Assembly: GCF_001625215.2 (NCBI RefSeq) | Contig: NC_030389.2 | Coordinates: forward strand, 33,345,454 to 33,409,453 | Direction of reading: 5' to 3' | Length of the DNA: 64,000 bases | Source: Daucus carota subsp. sativus | Taxonomy: Eukaryota > Streptophyta > Magnoliopsida > Apiales > Apiaceae | Part shown: positions 11,101 to 23,510 of the stretch, in pieces | How positions within the stretch are numbered: the first letter of the stretch is position 1 | How the letters are laid out: each line of letters begins with the position of its first letter | The notes under the pieces: model-generated | The model's input: the letters and a program-made list of their open reading frames with translations, nothing else | Told to the model about the DNA's origin: nothing | Databases searched by the model: none | Position numbers and translations under genes: made by a program

Positions 11101-13900
11101 CTTTCAGCTTTGACAGCAGCGTATCCATCAGGATCAACTTCAGGATCTGGAATCTCTGCTGAAACAAACTTGTCTACATTTTCTTTTAAGAATTTCTTAG
11201 AAGGACCATCAAGCCAAATTAACATATGAACGTGGGGTAGGCCGCGCTTTTGAAACTCCACCACATACATAACTGCAACAAAATGAATAAATTGGTGATT
11301 AATGTTCATTTCATTACTGGTATATAATTACTATATCAAACATAAAAAATGCAAATTGGATTACCTCCAACGCATCTCCCAAAATGTGACTTTTTTTAAT
11401 ATCATTTGTTAGCTGTTCCAGCTTCAACCGGAACACTCTGGATATTATATCGGGGCTGTTTGCAGAAAGACAGCCAGGTAGATAAGCCATCATCCTCTGA
11501 ATCTCATCCCACATGGAATTGCAAGTCATGGTCAAAAAAATATCAGGATGTCCTATGTGACGACAGACAGCCAGTGCATCCTGAAAATTCTGTTGCATGT
11601 AACGCTTGGAACCTACATATCCAGCTGGCAAAATGACTCCTTTACCTACATTGGATGAGTTCCCATCTCCATTCCTAACAGAATCACAGATATGGGTGTA
11701 CAATTCATTTCGGAGGATGGTTTGGTGTGTACGAAACCACCACAATCGAGTCTGCTCCATAGTAGAGAATGCATCGACCATATACTGTTGAAAAAGCCGC
11801 CCTCCTAATCTAGGAGTTATTCCTGTCCAAAAAAACATAAATGAATATATTAATAAGTAAATCCAAATATGTACTATATTTGTAGTGTGCATAAATTATT
11901 ATAGATAATGTGATGATCACCTTCATTCTGTCTCACTTGGAATTTGTAGGAGTAATAATCCTTCATTGATATCATGTCACGTTCTTTGTCTGAATCTTTA
12001 TCTGCGCTCTGAAACCGTATCCTATTGTGATAACCATCCTCACCGTCGGGAAAAAGTAGGGGGTATTGGAGAGCCATGAGTTTAGGGTGAATATATGATA
12101 TTCTTTTCAAGCCACCAAATTTCTGCTCAACTATTATATCGCGGTCAGCAATAGTACAGTCACTGCGCTACCAACCATTATACCCGCTACCTCGTCAGAA
12201 GAGGAAATATGATTCTCTCTACCACTTTGTGCTCTGCATACTTTGAGCTCTACCTTCAAATCAACCAAGTCTGAATTTTCAAATCGATCACGTGCCATCC
12301 GAAACTTGGCCACCAATTCATTGGTCTGATCCAACATTTGTATCAATCCATGAACCACATCTGTATCAACTGCTTGCTGGTCAGCAACACTAACCCAACG
12401 GAGGCGATTATTCACTTCATTAGCTGTATCGTAAATGTATAGCTGACAGTACTTGGGAGCTTGTCCATCATCGGGTATTAACTGTCCAAATACATGGTGG
12501 TTCTGGCCATTGAGTCTGTAAACATATGGTCCACGGCCATTGTTGATAGAGTGATCAACATTGCCACCACTCGAAGTAAATGCAAACATGGCATTGTAGA
12601 GCCTTATGGCATTGTAGAGCCTTATGTTCTGCATCTGGAAAATTGTACACATTATATACATAGTCAATGCATATAGATTGTACTGACTACATTTGTCTGG
12701 AAAATTTGAAAATGCACTCACCACTTTCAGATTGTGGTTCCATTCCAAAAGGATAGTCATCCTCACTACTGGATTCTCCTGGATAATCAATGTATGGTCA
12801 GAAAGTGTACCAAGCCTGAAAAAATTGAAAGTATATTTTGTATGACAGTAATTGAATATTTACCACATGAGAAATCACTGTCCGAATCATCCGATAAAAC
12901 AGGGTGCTGAACTGTTGAACACTCTGAGGGTAGGCAACAAAAAATAACATCAGCAAACAATGGAAACACAAAGCTGAACAAAATTCCTGTAATATTATTT
13001 TTGGTTTAGTAAAAAATGTACCAATATCATCATCTGCAAAGTATTTGGTGCTTGGTTCTTGATTAGCAAAGCTATCATCAAACAAATTCCTTGTTGTACT
13101 TTCAAGATTACTTTTAGAAGCTCTTGAGAGCCATTTTCTGCCTTGACCGAAAGGGCTCTCCTTTTCATTAGTTATGTTAGACAGTGGAATTCTTGTAAGA
13201 GAGACATCTTCCGGTGGTTGGCTATTTAAACTACTCGTCTCTGCATGAGCTTATGTTGAACAATTTGGTATTGTTAGATAACACAAACACATACATATCT
13301 ATGTATAAATTTGAAAGCGAAGAATAGTATAGGAAACTATTGTAAACATTATAAAGAAATCATACCAAGATTAGTATGATTAGATCGTGAATCTAGTTTT
13401 CTGCGTTGAACAAAATGTCTCTCCTTTTCATTAGTTATGTTAGACAATGGATTTCTTGTAAGAGAGACATCTTCCAGTGGTTTGCTATTTAAACTACTCC
13501 TCTCTGCATGAGCATAGAAGCACAATTTGGTATTGTTAAATAACACAAACACAGCCATCTATAGAAATTATTTTCTTACCAAGTTTATAAAGAAATCATA
13601 CCAACATTATAAAGAAATCATACCAAGATTAGTAGGTGACAAAGCAGATAGAGGATATGTAAATCTTCTTGCGGAGTTTCCAGATATGTTTTCTTTCTCT
13701 GCTGAATTTTTTCGCTTTCGTGCACTTTTAGGTTTGTATCCTAAGAAACATATGTTGCATCATGAACAATACAAAAAACCACAAACAGAACTAAAGTGCA
13801 GGTTTAGGGTCATCAAGAACAAACCTTGGATCATGTCTTCGGAGCTAAAAAGGCGCCATGATTTAGGAGTGTTCTCATCCTAATAAGAAAATTAAACACA
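11101..13900 (-). pseudogene. Helitron Rep/helicase, N-terminal and HUH part only
   Basis: Minus-strand pieces in order are a basic N-terminus ('GYKPKSARKRKNSAEKEN', about 13760-13630), duplicated small exons (13130-13554), 'GRGPYVYRLNGQNHHVFGQL' (12134-12580), 'LMALQYPLLFPDGEDGYHN' (11874-12110), 'DIFLTMTCNSMWDEI' with upstream 'RLGGRLFQQYMVD' (11314-11892), and 'FQKRGLPHVHMLIWL' (11097-11309). HVH is the His-hydrophobic-His metal site of the HUH nuclease. The frame stops soon after 'PDGYAAVKA', before the catalytic tyrosines and the whole Pif1-like helicase. An intact Rep relaxes and joins single strands during rolling-circle transposition; this one cannot. Confidence 0.82.
13130..13554 (-). 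repeat. Direct duplication of a small exon in the Helitron Rep gene
   Basis: About 160 bp occurs twice (about 13130-13290 and 13392-13554). Both copies encode the same peptide on the minus strand with substitutions: 'SSLNSQPPEDVSLTRIPLSN' and 'SSLNSKPLEDVSLTRNPLSN'. The flanking 'acaatttggtattgtta' and 'aacacaaacaca' stretches are also duplicated, so the unit includes intron sequence. Confidence 0.75.
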
Positions 13901-14306
13901 AACGTTAAGTCTACATCTCCGAACAACAAAATTAACTCATAAATTGTTTGAAGCATACATTTGACATCGTCGATCAAGCAAGCAAGCAATCGCCAGTGGA
14001 AATTTTTTTGGCCTCAAAAGTGTAAGAAATTTAGGATAATATCATCTGTGGTTTAAAGCTTCTTTCGTACTCATCTTAAAGCTTAATTTCAAAATTCAAT
14101 TGTAAAGTGTAGGTGTATTAAAAAATTTGCAGACGTGCAGCAGCTAATTGTACTTGCTGGGTTTTGAAATGGAGCTTCTTGAGGAAGCCTCAAGCCTGGT
14201 CTTGCAGTTTCTCTGTATAATAGAACTGAATATTTTGTTTAAATGAATTAACTAAAGAAAGTTTTATCTATGAGTATATAGTATGTACGACGTATCTATC
14301 TTTTTA

Positions 14307-14556
14307 CTCCCTCCGTCCCCCTGAGTAGTATATATTGGGGAACGGGGACGCGGCACGGACTTTAATGCTCCTGAAAAGTGTAGTTGTGCAATTTATTTTT
14401 AAAATTTTTCTTTTCTGAATTAAAGTCCTGATGCTATATTTTTATACAGAAAAAAAAATCTCAAAAATAAGTTACGGAACTATATTTTATAAGAGCATTT
14501 AAATGCGTGTCGAGCAGTTAAAAAGAAACGTATAGAATTAAATGGGACAGAGGGAG
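14307..14556. mobile_element. Stowaway-like MITE
   Basis: The termini are CTCCCTCCGTCCC and its complement (GGGACAGAGGGAG), flanked by TA on both sides. The element is 250 bp and non-coding, inserted near the 5' end of the Helitron. The TIR and TA target define the Stowaway (Tc1/mariner) type. Confidence 0.8.
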
Positions 14557-14780
14557 TATTGTTTTATTTTTATTGTTTTACGTGCACATGGTTCCAGCTT
14601 TTGCAACATTAAGCCGCCAAACATCATGCAGCTGTGGTTTGGCATAGGGCAGCCACATGTCACACTGCTGTCCAAGTAAATCAATGGCATGCTTGTAATA
14701 AAGTCCATGATGAATGGCAATTCTATAAGGGGCAGAAACTACTGTTGGAATAACGCAACAGAAACTATAATATACATTGA

Positions 14781-16206
14781 CTTGTTGTAGCATTATGTGA
14801 GAGTATTCTCTTCGCCTTTTCACATGCATTTCTCAATCTTCTCAAAGATTTAGCATTTCGACTGATGTCCTTTCCATACTTCCTTTTAAATTCCTTCACA
14901 AAATGGTCAAGCAAACGATTGTCAAAATCCTCGCCTCCAAGGTGAGTGTCTCCACCAGTAGCTAGCACTTCAATATTATCCTTCTTAATTTTGAGAACAG
15001 AAACATCGAATGTACCACCACCTAGATCAAAAATCAGAACAGTTTTCTCGCCTTCCATTCCACTTGTAAGATTTTTATCAAGACCATAAGCAACCGCAGC
15101 AGCGGTTGGCTCAACAAGAAGCCGCAACACATTAAGGCCAGCTATTGTTGCTGCATCTTTGGTAGCCTGGCGCTGCGAGTCATTGAAGTGCGCAGGGACT
15201 GTGACAACAGCATTCTTCACTTTCTTTCCAATGTATTCTTCAGCAATCTCCTTCATCTTCAGAAGAACCATTGAAGACAACTCCTCAGGGGAGAATCGCC
15301 TCTCCTCACCTTTGTAATTCACAACAATTTTCGGTTTGTCACCATTGTCACCAACAACCTTAAATGGCCACAGCTTCATGTCACTTTGAACTGTCGAATC
15401 ACAAAACCTCCTTCCAATCAACCTTTTAGCATCTGCATGTACAAGCACAATATTGGAAAACGGAAAACGGATTTTCTAATGTGTGCCCATGGACCGGGAC
15501 GGATCTAGAAATTGATAATTGTGGAGGCAAAAATGTTTAAACTTACATCTGGTGAGATTTTGTATCAGTTAACACGTAATATAGGAAATAATTGAGGTAC
15601 AAAAGCAAGCAAATTATAATTATTTTGAGGAAAAAACACGGGCAGGAACCAAACCACACTTTTGGGTGTCAATTTTAGGTCATTTATCGTGAATAATAAC
15701 TAACATTGAAAATATATCTCATATACTATAGAATTGCTGAGAATCCATAGACATACACTAACAACCAATATACAACTATTAAGGATTAAACAATTAAACA
15801 ATTAAACGCCTGTCAACTTTAAGTCATTTATCACGAGGGTCATAACTAACATTGAAGATGTATCATACGCATATACAAAATTCATCAGATACTACCACTG
15901 CCTCACTGTCAATTTGCCCATCATCACACACTAACAATCATTATACAATTATTAACAGAGTAAATAAACAAAGTGTAAACTAAAATTATATTTTGTACCG
16001 AATACAGTATTGACAAGATTCAAAGCAGACTGATTCCGAGCAGCATCGCCAATGAAACGCTCCGTATCAGTGAAAGCAACATAGGACGGTGTAGTGCGGT
16101 TCCCCTGATCATTTGCAATGATTTCAACTCGATCATTTTGCCAAACACCAACACACGAGTATGTTGTGCCTAGGTCTATTCCAACCGCTACTTCATTTTT
16201 CGCCAT
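14781..16206 (-). pseudogene. HSP70-A, N-terminal part, 5' of a Helitron insertion
   Basis: Exon 1 is 16206-15999 (ATG of [18 protein letters not shown] to the first base of the Asp codon). The intron is 15998-15433 (566 bp, GT-AG), and exon 2 begins at 15432 with 'AKRLIGRRF' after the split Asp codon. Exon 2 runs open to 14781, where the Helitron begins inside 'NATTSIDID'. Visible are the phosphate-binding loop GIDLGTTYS, 'DLGGGTFDV' and '[11 protein letters not shown]', so nearly the whole ATPase domain is intact. Readthrough into the element gives only 'QCIL' before a stop, so any product would be a truncated ATPase domain. The intron is near-identical to that of copy D. Confidence 0.9.
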
Positions 16207-16236
16207 CTTTACATGCAAAACATTACTAGTGTATGC

Positions 16237-16245
16237 TTTATATAA
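16237..16245 (-). promoter_or_regulatory. TATA box of HSP70-A
   Basis: TTATATAAA on the minus strand lies about 31 bp upstream of the MAKNE start codon. It is shared with copy D (31175-31183), in a promoter block conserved in all four copies ('gaagtgcaacagtttta', then 'cccatcaactgattaca'). No convincing run of inverted nGAAn heat-shock units was recognised. Confidence 0.5.
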
Positions 16246-16299
16246 CTGATCGTTTCCCGTTATAGAGAAGTGCAACAGTTTTATGGTGATTCAAGTGCA

Positions 16300-17017
16300 C
16301 ATTAACTCCAAACAAGTCTTTGTATCCTACTCTCTTCCCATCAACTGATTACATTCATCGAATCATCTATCAGTCCGTTTGGCTGAGCTCGGATAATTTT
16401 GAATTTGATTTATAGATTATTATAAATGTGATTTATGTATAATGATTTATAGATAATTTTTATCAAAAAATACTGAAAAAATTAAGTTACTAAAAAAAAG
16501 TAAAATTGTAATTCTGAACTAAAAATAGAAATTGTATTATATAATAAAATTATAAATAAAATATTGTTCCTAAATACAACCATAGAGAATTTTTTTTATT
16601 CAAAAAGGTTTGCAATCAGAAAAGAATATATGCTTAACTATTTATCTATGAAAAGAAATTAAATATGACCTTAGAGAAAAGGTTTTTATTCAAGTTTTAT
16701 TTTTACAAATATCTGTGCATCCGTTTAAAGTACTCAACCAAAAGATTTAACAAATTCTTTTAACCAAAAGTATCTTAGGCTCTTAGCAACCAGAAATGTC
16801 AAAAAGGATATGCTTAATTTCTTTGAACAAATTCTTTTACCATGAACTAGCTATGTTTGGTAACTTGATTGACAATTCTGTGAATAGAAAAGTGAAATCA
16901 AACACACTGGAAGTAATTATATTTTGTCAGCAATGACTGCTTGTAGATAAACAAAAATGAGATAAATTTCTGAGAATCCAAACATAATAAATAGTTCAAA
17001 GCTATCAAACAATCAGG
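16300..17017. other. Spacer between HSP70-A and HSP70-B
   Basis: It holds the conserved upstream block of A (to about 16370), an AT-rich stretch (16490-16700) nearly identical to 26270-26480 upstream of C, and the 3' flank of B (from about 16780), which matches that of D (28470-28725). No other gene is seen. These shared blocks mark the edges of the tandem repeat unit. Confidence 0.6.
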
Positions 17018-19289
17018 TTATTCAATTTCGTCAATGCTGAGACCTCCCATGCCAGGAATGAGCTGGTTGCACATTGCTTCAAATTGTAGTTTCTTGTACT
17101 CATACACATATTCTTCAGCATCTCGGTTTGCATCTAGCCACTCCATAGCCTCCTTGATAGAATAACTTATCATCTTCTTAACTGAAGCTTTAAGACTGTA
17201 ATTTCCTTCGGTATTGTCCCTCATGTTATATACATAATTCTCAAATGCCTGCATTGCCTTGATCTTTCTCTTAAACTCCTCATCTTCAACCTTGAACTGC
17301 TCAGCATCTCTTACCATTCTTTCAATCTCTGCCGCAGTGAGTGTTCCACTTTTCTTTATTTTAATGCTATTTCTCACTCCAGTATCCTCATTCTCGGCAG
17401 ATACACTTAATACCCCATTGGCATCAATTGTAAATGTTACCAAAATCTTAACTTTACCCCTTGGGCCGGGAGGCAGGCCATATAGTTCAAACTCTCCAAG
17501 TAAATTGTTGTCTTCAGTTCTGGTTCTCTCACCCTCGTAAACACGGATCTTAACAGATTTTTGATCATCACGAGAAGTACAACATAATTTTTCCATTGAA
17601 GTGGGAATTGTTTTGTTCCTCGGAATAATTACAGCCATTAGTATGCCTTGGGCTGCAATCCCAAGAGACAAAGGAGTAACATCAAGCAGAACCAAATTCT
17701 TGATCTTCTCATGACCCTCCCCGCTTAATGTAGCAGCTTGAACAGCAGCACCATAGGCAACAGCCTCATCAGGATTTATGTTCTTACAGAGTTCTTTCCC
17801 ATCAAAGAACTGCTGCAAAAGTTGTTGCACTTTTGGAATTCTAGTAGATCCACCAACAAGTACAACATCATGGACCCTGCTTTGGTCCATCTCCGCGTCT
17901 TCCAGACACTTTCCCACTGTATCCAAACAACTTTTGAACAGGTCCAAGTTTAACTCCTCAAATCTAGCTCGGGTGATTTTGGTGCTATAGTCAATTCCTT
18001 CATACAAAGAATCTATATCAATACTCGTCGTAGCATTATGTGAGAGTATTCTCTTCGCCTTTTCACATTCATTTCTCAATCTTCTGAAAGATTTAGCATT
18101 TTGACTGATGTCCTTTCCATACTTCCTTTTAAATTCCTTCACAAAATGGTCAAGCAAACGATTGTCAAAATCCTCACCTCCTAGGTGAGTGTGACCAGCA
18201 GTAGCTATCACTTCAATATTATCCTTCTTAATTTTGAGAAGAGAAACATCGAATGTACCACCACCTAGATCAAAAATCAGAACAGTCTTCTCGCCTTCCA
18301 TTCCACTTGTCAGATTTTTATCAAGACCATAAGCGACTGCAGCAGCTGTTGGCTCAACGAGGAGCCGCAACACATTAAGGCCAGCTATTGTTGCTGCATC
18401 TTTGGTAGCCTGGCGCTGCGAGTCATTGAAGTGCGCAGGGACTGTGACAACAGCATTCTTCACTTTCTTTCCAAGGTATTCTTCAGCAATCTCCTTCATC
18501 TTCAGAAGAACCATTGAAGACAACTCCTCAGGGGAGAATCGCCTGTCCTCACCTTTGTAATTCACAACTATTTTCGGCTTGTCACCTCTGTCACCAACAA
18601 CCTTAAACGGCCACAGCTTCATGTCACTTTGAACTGTCGAATCATAAAACCTCCTTCCAATCAACCTTTTAGCATCTGCATGTACAAGTACAATATTACA
18701 GTACGAATTTTCTAATGTGTGCCCATCGACCCGGATGGATCTAGAAATTGGTAATTGTGTGGGCAAAAAAGTTTAAAACATATAACTGATTCAATATCAG
18801 TTTAAACATAATATAGGAAAAAAATGAGGTACTAGAGCAAGCAATTTGATATTTTATTATGATAAAAAAACACACGCAAGAATCAAATCAAAACCAATAT
18901 TAGGTCTTTTATGATGTGACGATAACTCAACATTAAAAAAATATCATACATATATAGACAATAAGGACAAGTATCCCCACTATAAATCCGGCCCTGCACA
19001 TCATCACACACTAACAATCACTACACAACTAGTATTAACACAGTAAATAAACAAAGTGTAAACTAAAATTATATTATGTACCAAAAACAGTATTCACAGG
19101 ATTCAAAGCAGACTGATTCCGAGCAGCATCGCCAATGAAACGCTCAATATCAGTGAAAGCAACGACCGACGGTGTCGTGCGGTTCCCCTGATCATTGGCA
19201 ATGATCTCAACTCGATCATTTTGCCAAATACCAACACAGGAGTACGTGGTGCCTAGGTCTATTCCGACCGCTACTTCATTTTTCGCCAT
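17018..19289 (-). CDS. HSP70-B, cytosolic-type HSP70 without EEVD tail
   Basis: Exon 1 is 19289-19082, the intron 19081-18676 (406 bp, phase 1 in the Asp codon of NTVFDAKR), and exon 2 18675-17018, giving 621 residues against about 650 for usual plant cytosolic HSP70. The family binds exposed hydrophobic stretches in an ATP-driven cycle. Visible motifs are [36 protein letters not shown] and the linker DVTPLSLG. The lid is short and ends '[13 protein letters not shown]', so the Gly/Pro-rich tail and the EEVD that docks TPR co-chaperones are absent. The substrate-binding beta segment ('[17 protein letters not shown]') differs from its neighbours. The frame is fully open. The start is the ATG giving MAKNE; the longer upstream reading would run through the promoter. 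The promoter is disrupted by an insertion at 19336-20815. Confidence 0.93.
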
Positions 19290-19335
19290 TTTTACAGGCA
19301 TGTGTATTATAGTGTATGCTTTATACAATTCATCG

Positions 19336-20815
19336 TCATAGTTGCTAAATACAGTTCAAAATTACTTTGTGCAGTTCATAGAGATTACTAATATATCCTT
19401 CTTAGTCTGTAACAGTGTACAAGATTAAATCAGCTCTAGTATTTTGTGCACATAAACAACATTAATATACACGATCAATACATTCATAGGCTGACTAACT
19501 TGAAACATAAGTTTGTAGCTAATCAGTTTTTTTTTAAAAAAAAGCTGTGATCATTATCTGCTAATTTTTTTTTTCTTATTAGTTTTTCAACATTACTTAT
19601 CCTTTCTCAACTTTAATCTAAACAATATAAAATTTTGATGCTTATTTGCATTTTTGTATAATGTAATTTTTAATATGTATTAAGAATTTAAAAATAAATT
19701 TTTTAAATTTTTTTTTGACTTTACATATAATTTTATAATTAAGATACTTGAATTTATATATAATTTTATAGACGCTTTTATTTTCTTATAAATGTGTTTA
19801 ATTTTCTTACTTTATTCATTCTCGTTTAATGAAAAAACTTATAATTTCGAGATTATATTATTTGGACCATAACCGTTAGGGTTGGGATGGACTACAATCC
19901 CAATAACATAAAATATCCAAAAATTGACACTAGTGAGTGATATAATATTTTAGCCAAAACAAAAAATACTTGATTTTTTTATAATATAACCTTCAGCTGG
20001 CGTAGAATCTTTAATATGTATTAACAATTTAGAAGATAATTTGTATATATAACTTTTTTTTCATATAATTTAATTTGATTTTATGTATAATTTTATCATT
20101 AAAATATTTTACTTTATATATAATTTTATCCTCCTTTGTAATTTTTGATCGATATCTTTAAATTATTTTATAATTTAACCTTTAGCCGGCCTAGAACATT
20201 TAATAAAAATTTAGCATTTTAATATGTTATATGTTTCTCCCATTCTTTAATTTTTCAATTCTTTAATTTAGATAAGAACTTGAATATATCTATATATATA
20301 TAAATAAATAAAATAATTAATCTAAAAATAAAAGATTAAAAATATTATGAAAGTAATTTTTAATGTGATTTTAATTTTTTTGTGATTGAAAATTACTTTT
20401 TGCACAAAATTTTAAAATGTATTAAAATTTATAAAAACGAATGATTCTTTAATAGTCAATAATTATAGTAATTCACAATATTAAATATACAAAACTATTA
20501 GACTATTTAAAATGTGATCATATTTTATCATATATTTTTGAAAAGAATACATATTTTATAATAAAAAACTAATTAATTTAAAATTTAAAATTTAAAAAGT
20601 AAGAATTATTTGAAGTTTCCAATTAGTGCCATAACATAGTGTTGTTCTGCGTGCAAATATACACATACCCCAGACCCGCAGCCTGTATGTTACTCTGGTG
20701 TACGTTGAAATCGACGTATTTATTAGGGTTTCGCTCATTTAATAAATCAAAGGTTAAATTTGTAATTCCTGCGAACTGCACCAAGGAAAAATGGAGTGTA
20801 TTTAGCAACACCCTT
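19336..20815. mobile_element. 1.48-kb TIR element in the HSP70-B promoter
   Basis: In copies A and D 'tttatataactgatcg' runs straight into 'tttcccgttatagag'. In B these are separated by 1480 bp between 'catcg' (19331-19335) and 'gatcg' (20816-20820). Near the ends is a perfect 13-bp inverted match, gttgctaaataca (19341-19353) and its complement (20797-20809). It is AT-rich with no transposase, so non-autonomous. The outermost bases of the two ends differ, so superfamily and exact target duplication are unresolved. Confidence 0.7.
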
Positions 20816-20820
20816 GATCG

Positions 20821-20940
20821 TTCCACGTTATAGAGAAGTGCAACAGTTTTACGGTGATTCAAGTGCACATTAACTCCATACAACTCTTCCCATCAACTGA
20901 TTACATTCATCGAATCACATCATCTATCAGTCCGTTTGGC
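20821..20940 (-). promoter_or_regulatory. Displaced upstream promoter block of HSP70-B
   Basis: 'ttatagagaagtgcaacagt', then 'gattcaagtgcacatta' and 'cccatcaactgattacattc', is the block found directly upstream of copies A, C and D. Here it lies about 1.5 kb from the B start codon because of the insertion. The retained proximal TATA has decayed to 'tttatacaatt'. Confidence 0.55.
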
Positions 20941-23510
20941 TGAGCGGCTCATTTGTCCTTATCCTGAGTTAACGTGATAAGCTGGAATTATGTTCCGATA
21001 ATTTTGAATTTGAATTATAAATTATTATAAATGTGATTTATGTATAATGATTTATAGAAAATTTCTGAAAAAATTAAGTTACTAGGAAAAATATTTTAAA
21101 CTAATTTTAAGTTGGTGTCTGATTTATATCTGATTTTAATTCACTTTTTTACTTTATTACACAAAAAACAGTTTAACATCGGAAACAACTCTAAGCCTAT
21201 CGGTTAAAGCCGAGACAAATCTCTATATTAAAGAGAAATTCAAATTCAATTATAAATTCTAAGAAATTAAAATAGTAATTTTATATTAAAAATAGTAATT
21301 TTAAAATATAATATAAATATTGTTCCTAAATACAATCAAAAATAAATTTTATTCAAAAAGGTTTTAATCAAAAAAATTATATTCTTAAGTATTTATCTAT
21401 GAAGAGAAATTAAATATAGCCTTAAGGAAAAGGTTTTATTCAAATTTTACTTGTATCAACTATCATTATTCTTTGCTAAAACAATCTTATAATATTTATC
21501 TTCCTTTTCTTCCGATATACAAATTTTACACAAATTTTGATGTTAACTTTATTAATTTAAATAATTTTCGTGAAGTACAAAGTAAATAATGCTTGATTTT
21601 GATAAAGTTTCGTTGTAATAGTCTCGATGTTAACTTTATTAATTCACATAATTATCACTAATTACAATGTAAATATTTGATTTCAATGAAAAATTCAAAT
21701 TTGGTGAAATTTAAATTCTAGTATAAATTTGAATTTTAAAATAGCAATTTTGTTATATAATTGAAAATATTGTTTTAAAATATGAAAAATTTCTTTTATT
21801 CAAAAAAGTTTGTAATTAGATAGAATATATTCTTGAGTGATAAGTTTTTGAAGTATTACCAATGAAAAGAAATTAAATATGAGAAAAGGTTTAGTCAAGT
21901 TTTATTTGTGCCCAACTTATAAACTATCACTAATATTTGTATTCTTTTTCTTCATATACAAATTTATACAAATTTCATTGTTAATTTTATTAATCCACAT
22001 AATTTTCACGAATTACAATGTGATGATGTTGATTTTGGTGAAACTTAGTTATATTTTTATATGGATATTTCTTGTGTGTGTTATACTGGGTATCTTTCTA
22101 CTCGGATCATATTATTTTTAGGTTTAAATTTGGGTCGGGATCATTTTATTTGAATATAAATTGATTCTAGAAATTTAGGATCCGGATCTGAACTGAATAT
22201 GAGTCAATATCGTATTTTCTATTTTTTTAACCAGGTAGTTTATGATCCACCGAGTATGAGCCGGATATGATCCACTAACATTAAATATCATTATTATTTA
22301 AATAATTATCATTTATCTGTAATCCTATAAAAATATAATAATTATAAATTAAAACTTACAATTATATGTATGTATATATAATTTATTAAATATATATATA
22401 TGACGATAATATGCATTATCACGGAGAATAAATTATATTTTGTGAAGATTTAAACTTAAATGAGATATTAAAAGTTTATAAAACGATGACTATTTACTTA
22501 CGAATGTAATGAGTTAAAAATATAATTTGTATGTGAGTTCGAATTGAATATGAACCATAGATGATACTCGGGTAGGATCATATTATGAAAAATAATATGA
22601 TACCTAATGTGAGCGGGTATATGAGTACTTATATCCGGGATCGTATATTATTCGGGTTTAATTTTTTATTGGATTGCTTTCAAAACGAATATGAGATATG
22701 AAACGAATATGAGCCGTATATAAGCCGTGACACTGGATAGTGACATATTTATAATGTTAAATATTTTTGTGACTTACAAAAGATCCTCGTCATTAATGAG
22801 ATTGGAGCCAATAAAAACTCAATACCAAAATGAAAAGTGAACACACACTAGAAAAATCATTTTTATATAATCAATAAAACTAGAATAAAAATGTTACTCC
22901 CTCCTTCCTATTTAATCCTCTTCTTTGCAAATTTCACACATTAATAAATATTAAATGTGATGTCTTATTATTGTTGTCATCACTAAAATTGTATTAATTA
23001 TACATGAATATAACTAATTTTTTACCCATTCTATTAGAATTACATAATTATTTGCTTAAAAAATTTTGAAGCTGTGTAAATCTATCTATATAATAATATA
23101 TGTTAAAGTATAATGAGGAATTTATCCATTGGGTCAAGATTTACCCGGTGGATCGGAATTAACACTAGCTTCCCTTTAATTTTGACAAATCCGTGAAGTA
23201 GATGATCCATTTAGCATGTTTCAGATAATCTTAATATCCTTATTTCATGCAATGTTGAATTTAACTATATTTCGACTCGTGGGCACTTTCGCTGCAACAA
23301 TGTACTCAACTTGACCCTGGCATATCGGTAGAGCCATTGAGCTTCAAGTACTCCACTTCTGTGAAGGAAAAGGTTAAGTAAATGCCTAGACTAAATTTTT
23401 CCACAAGTAAAAATAAGTACTGATGAAATAATGAATTGATAATTCTCCAGTACTTCTAAAAACAATTAACCAAAATATAATAAAATAGTTCAAATCTTGC
23501 TATCAAACAA
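20941..23510. other. AT-rich spacer between HSP70-B and HSP70-C
   Basis: No gene is supported; the hydrophobic 80-codon ORF at 21879-22121 lies in low-complexity AT-rich DNA. About 21240-21440 repeats the upstream block of the other copies. 22130-22740 is diverged dispersed-repeat DNA rich in 'gatccgg' and 'gggtatgag'-like words. One Stowaway-like end (ctccctcc) lies at 22897 without a partner. 23210-23300 matches parts of 26985-27050. Confidence 0.45.

Larger units (their letters stand above)
8246..14780 (-). mobile_element. Helitron, internally deleted, inserted in HSP70-A
   Basis: Comparison with intact copies B and D gives both ends exactly. On the minus strand the element starts TC (14780-14779) and ends CTAG (8249-8246) followed by T, with no target duplication, as expected of Helitrons. 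Just inside the 3' end is a GC-rich stretch (CCCAAGCAACGCGGG) like a decayed terminal hairpin. The inside carries a Helitron Rep N-terminal part with its HUH motif (11101-13900), an RPA C-terminal fragment (10745-11100), a longer RPA-like gene (8435-10464) and a Stowaway-like MITE (14307-14556). The Pif1-type helicase domain is missing. The insertion point reads G^T rather than the usual A^T. Confidence 0.88.

Noticed and set aside
8246..14780. The idea that HSP70-A is a normal gene with a very long intron
   Set aside because: The segment has Helitron ends and genes, and the other copies have no intron at this site. The boundary bases on the minus strand (TC...CTAG) are not GT-AG.
17259..17953. 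Long plus-strand ORFs opposite HSP70-B, and the same in copies A, C and D (7514-7762, 7960-8355, 24242-24454, 28999-29697)
   Set aside because: They lie antisense to conserved HSP70 coding sequence in a fixed frame. Such antisense ORFs are a known by-product of HSP70 codon usage and have no features of their own.
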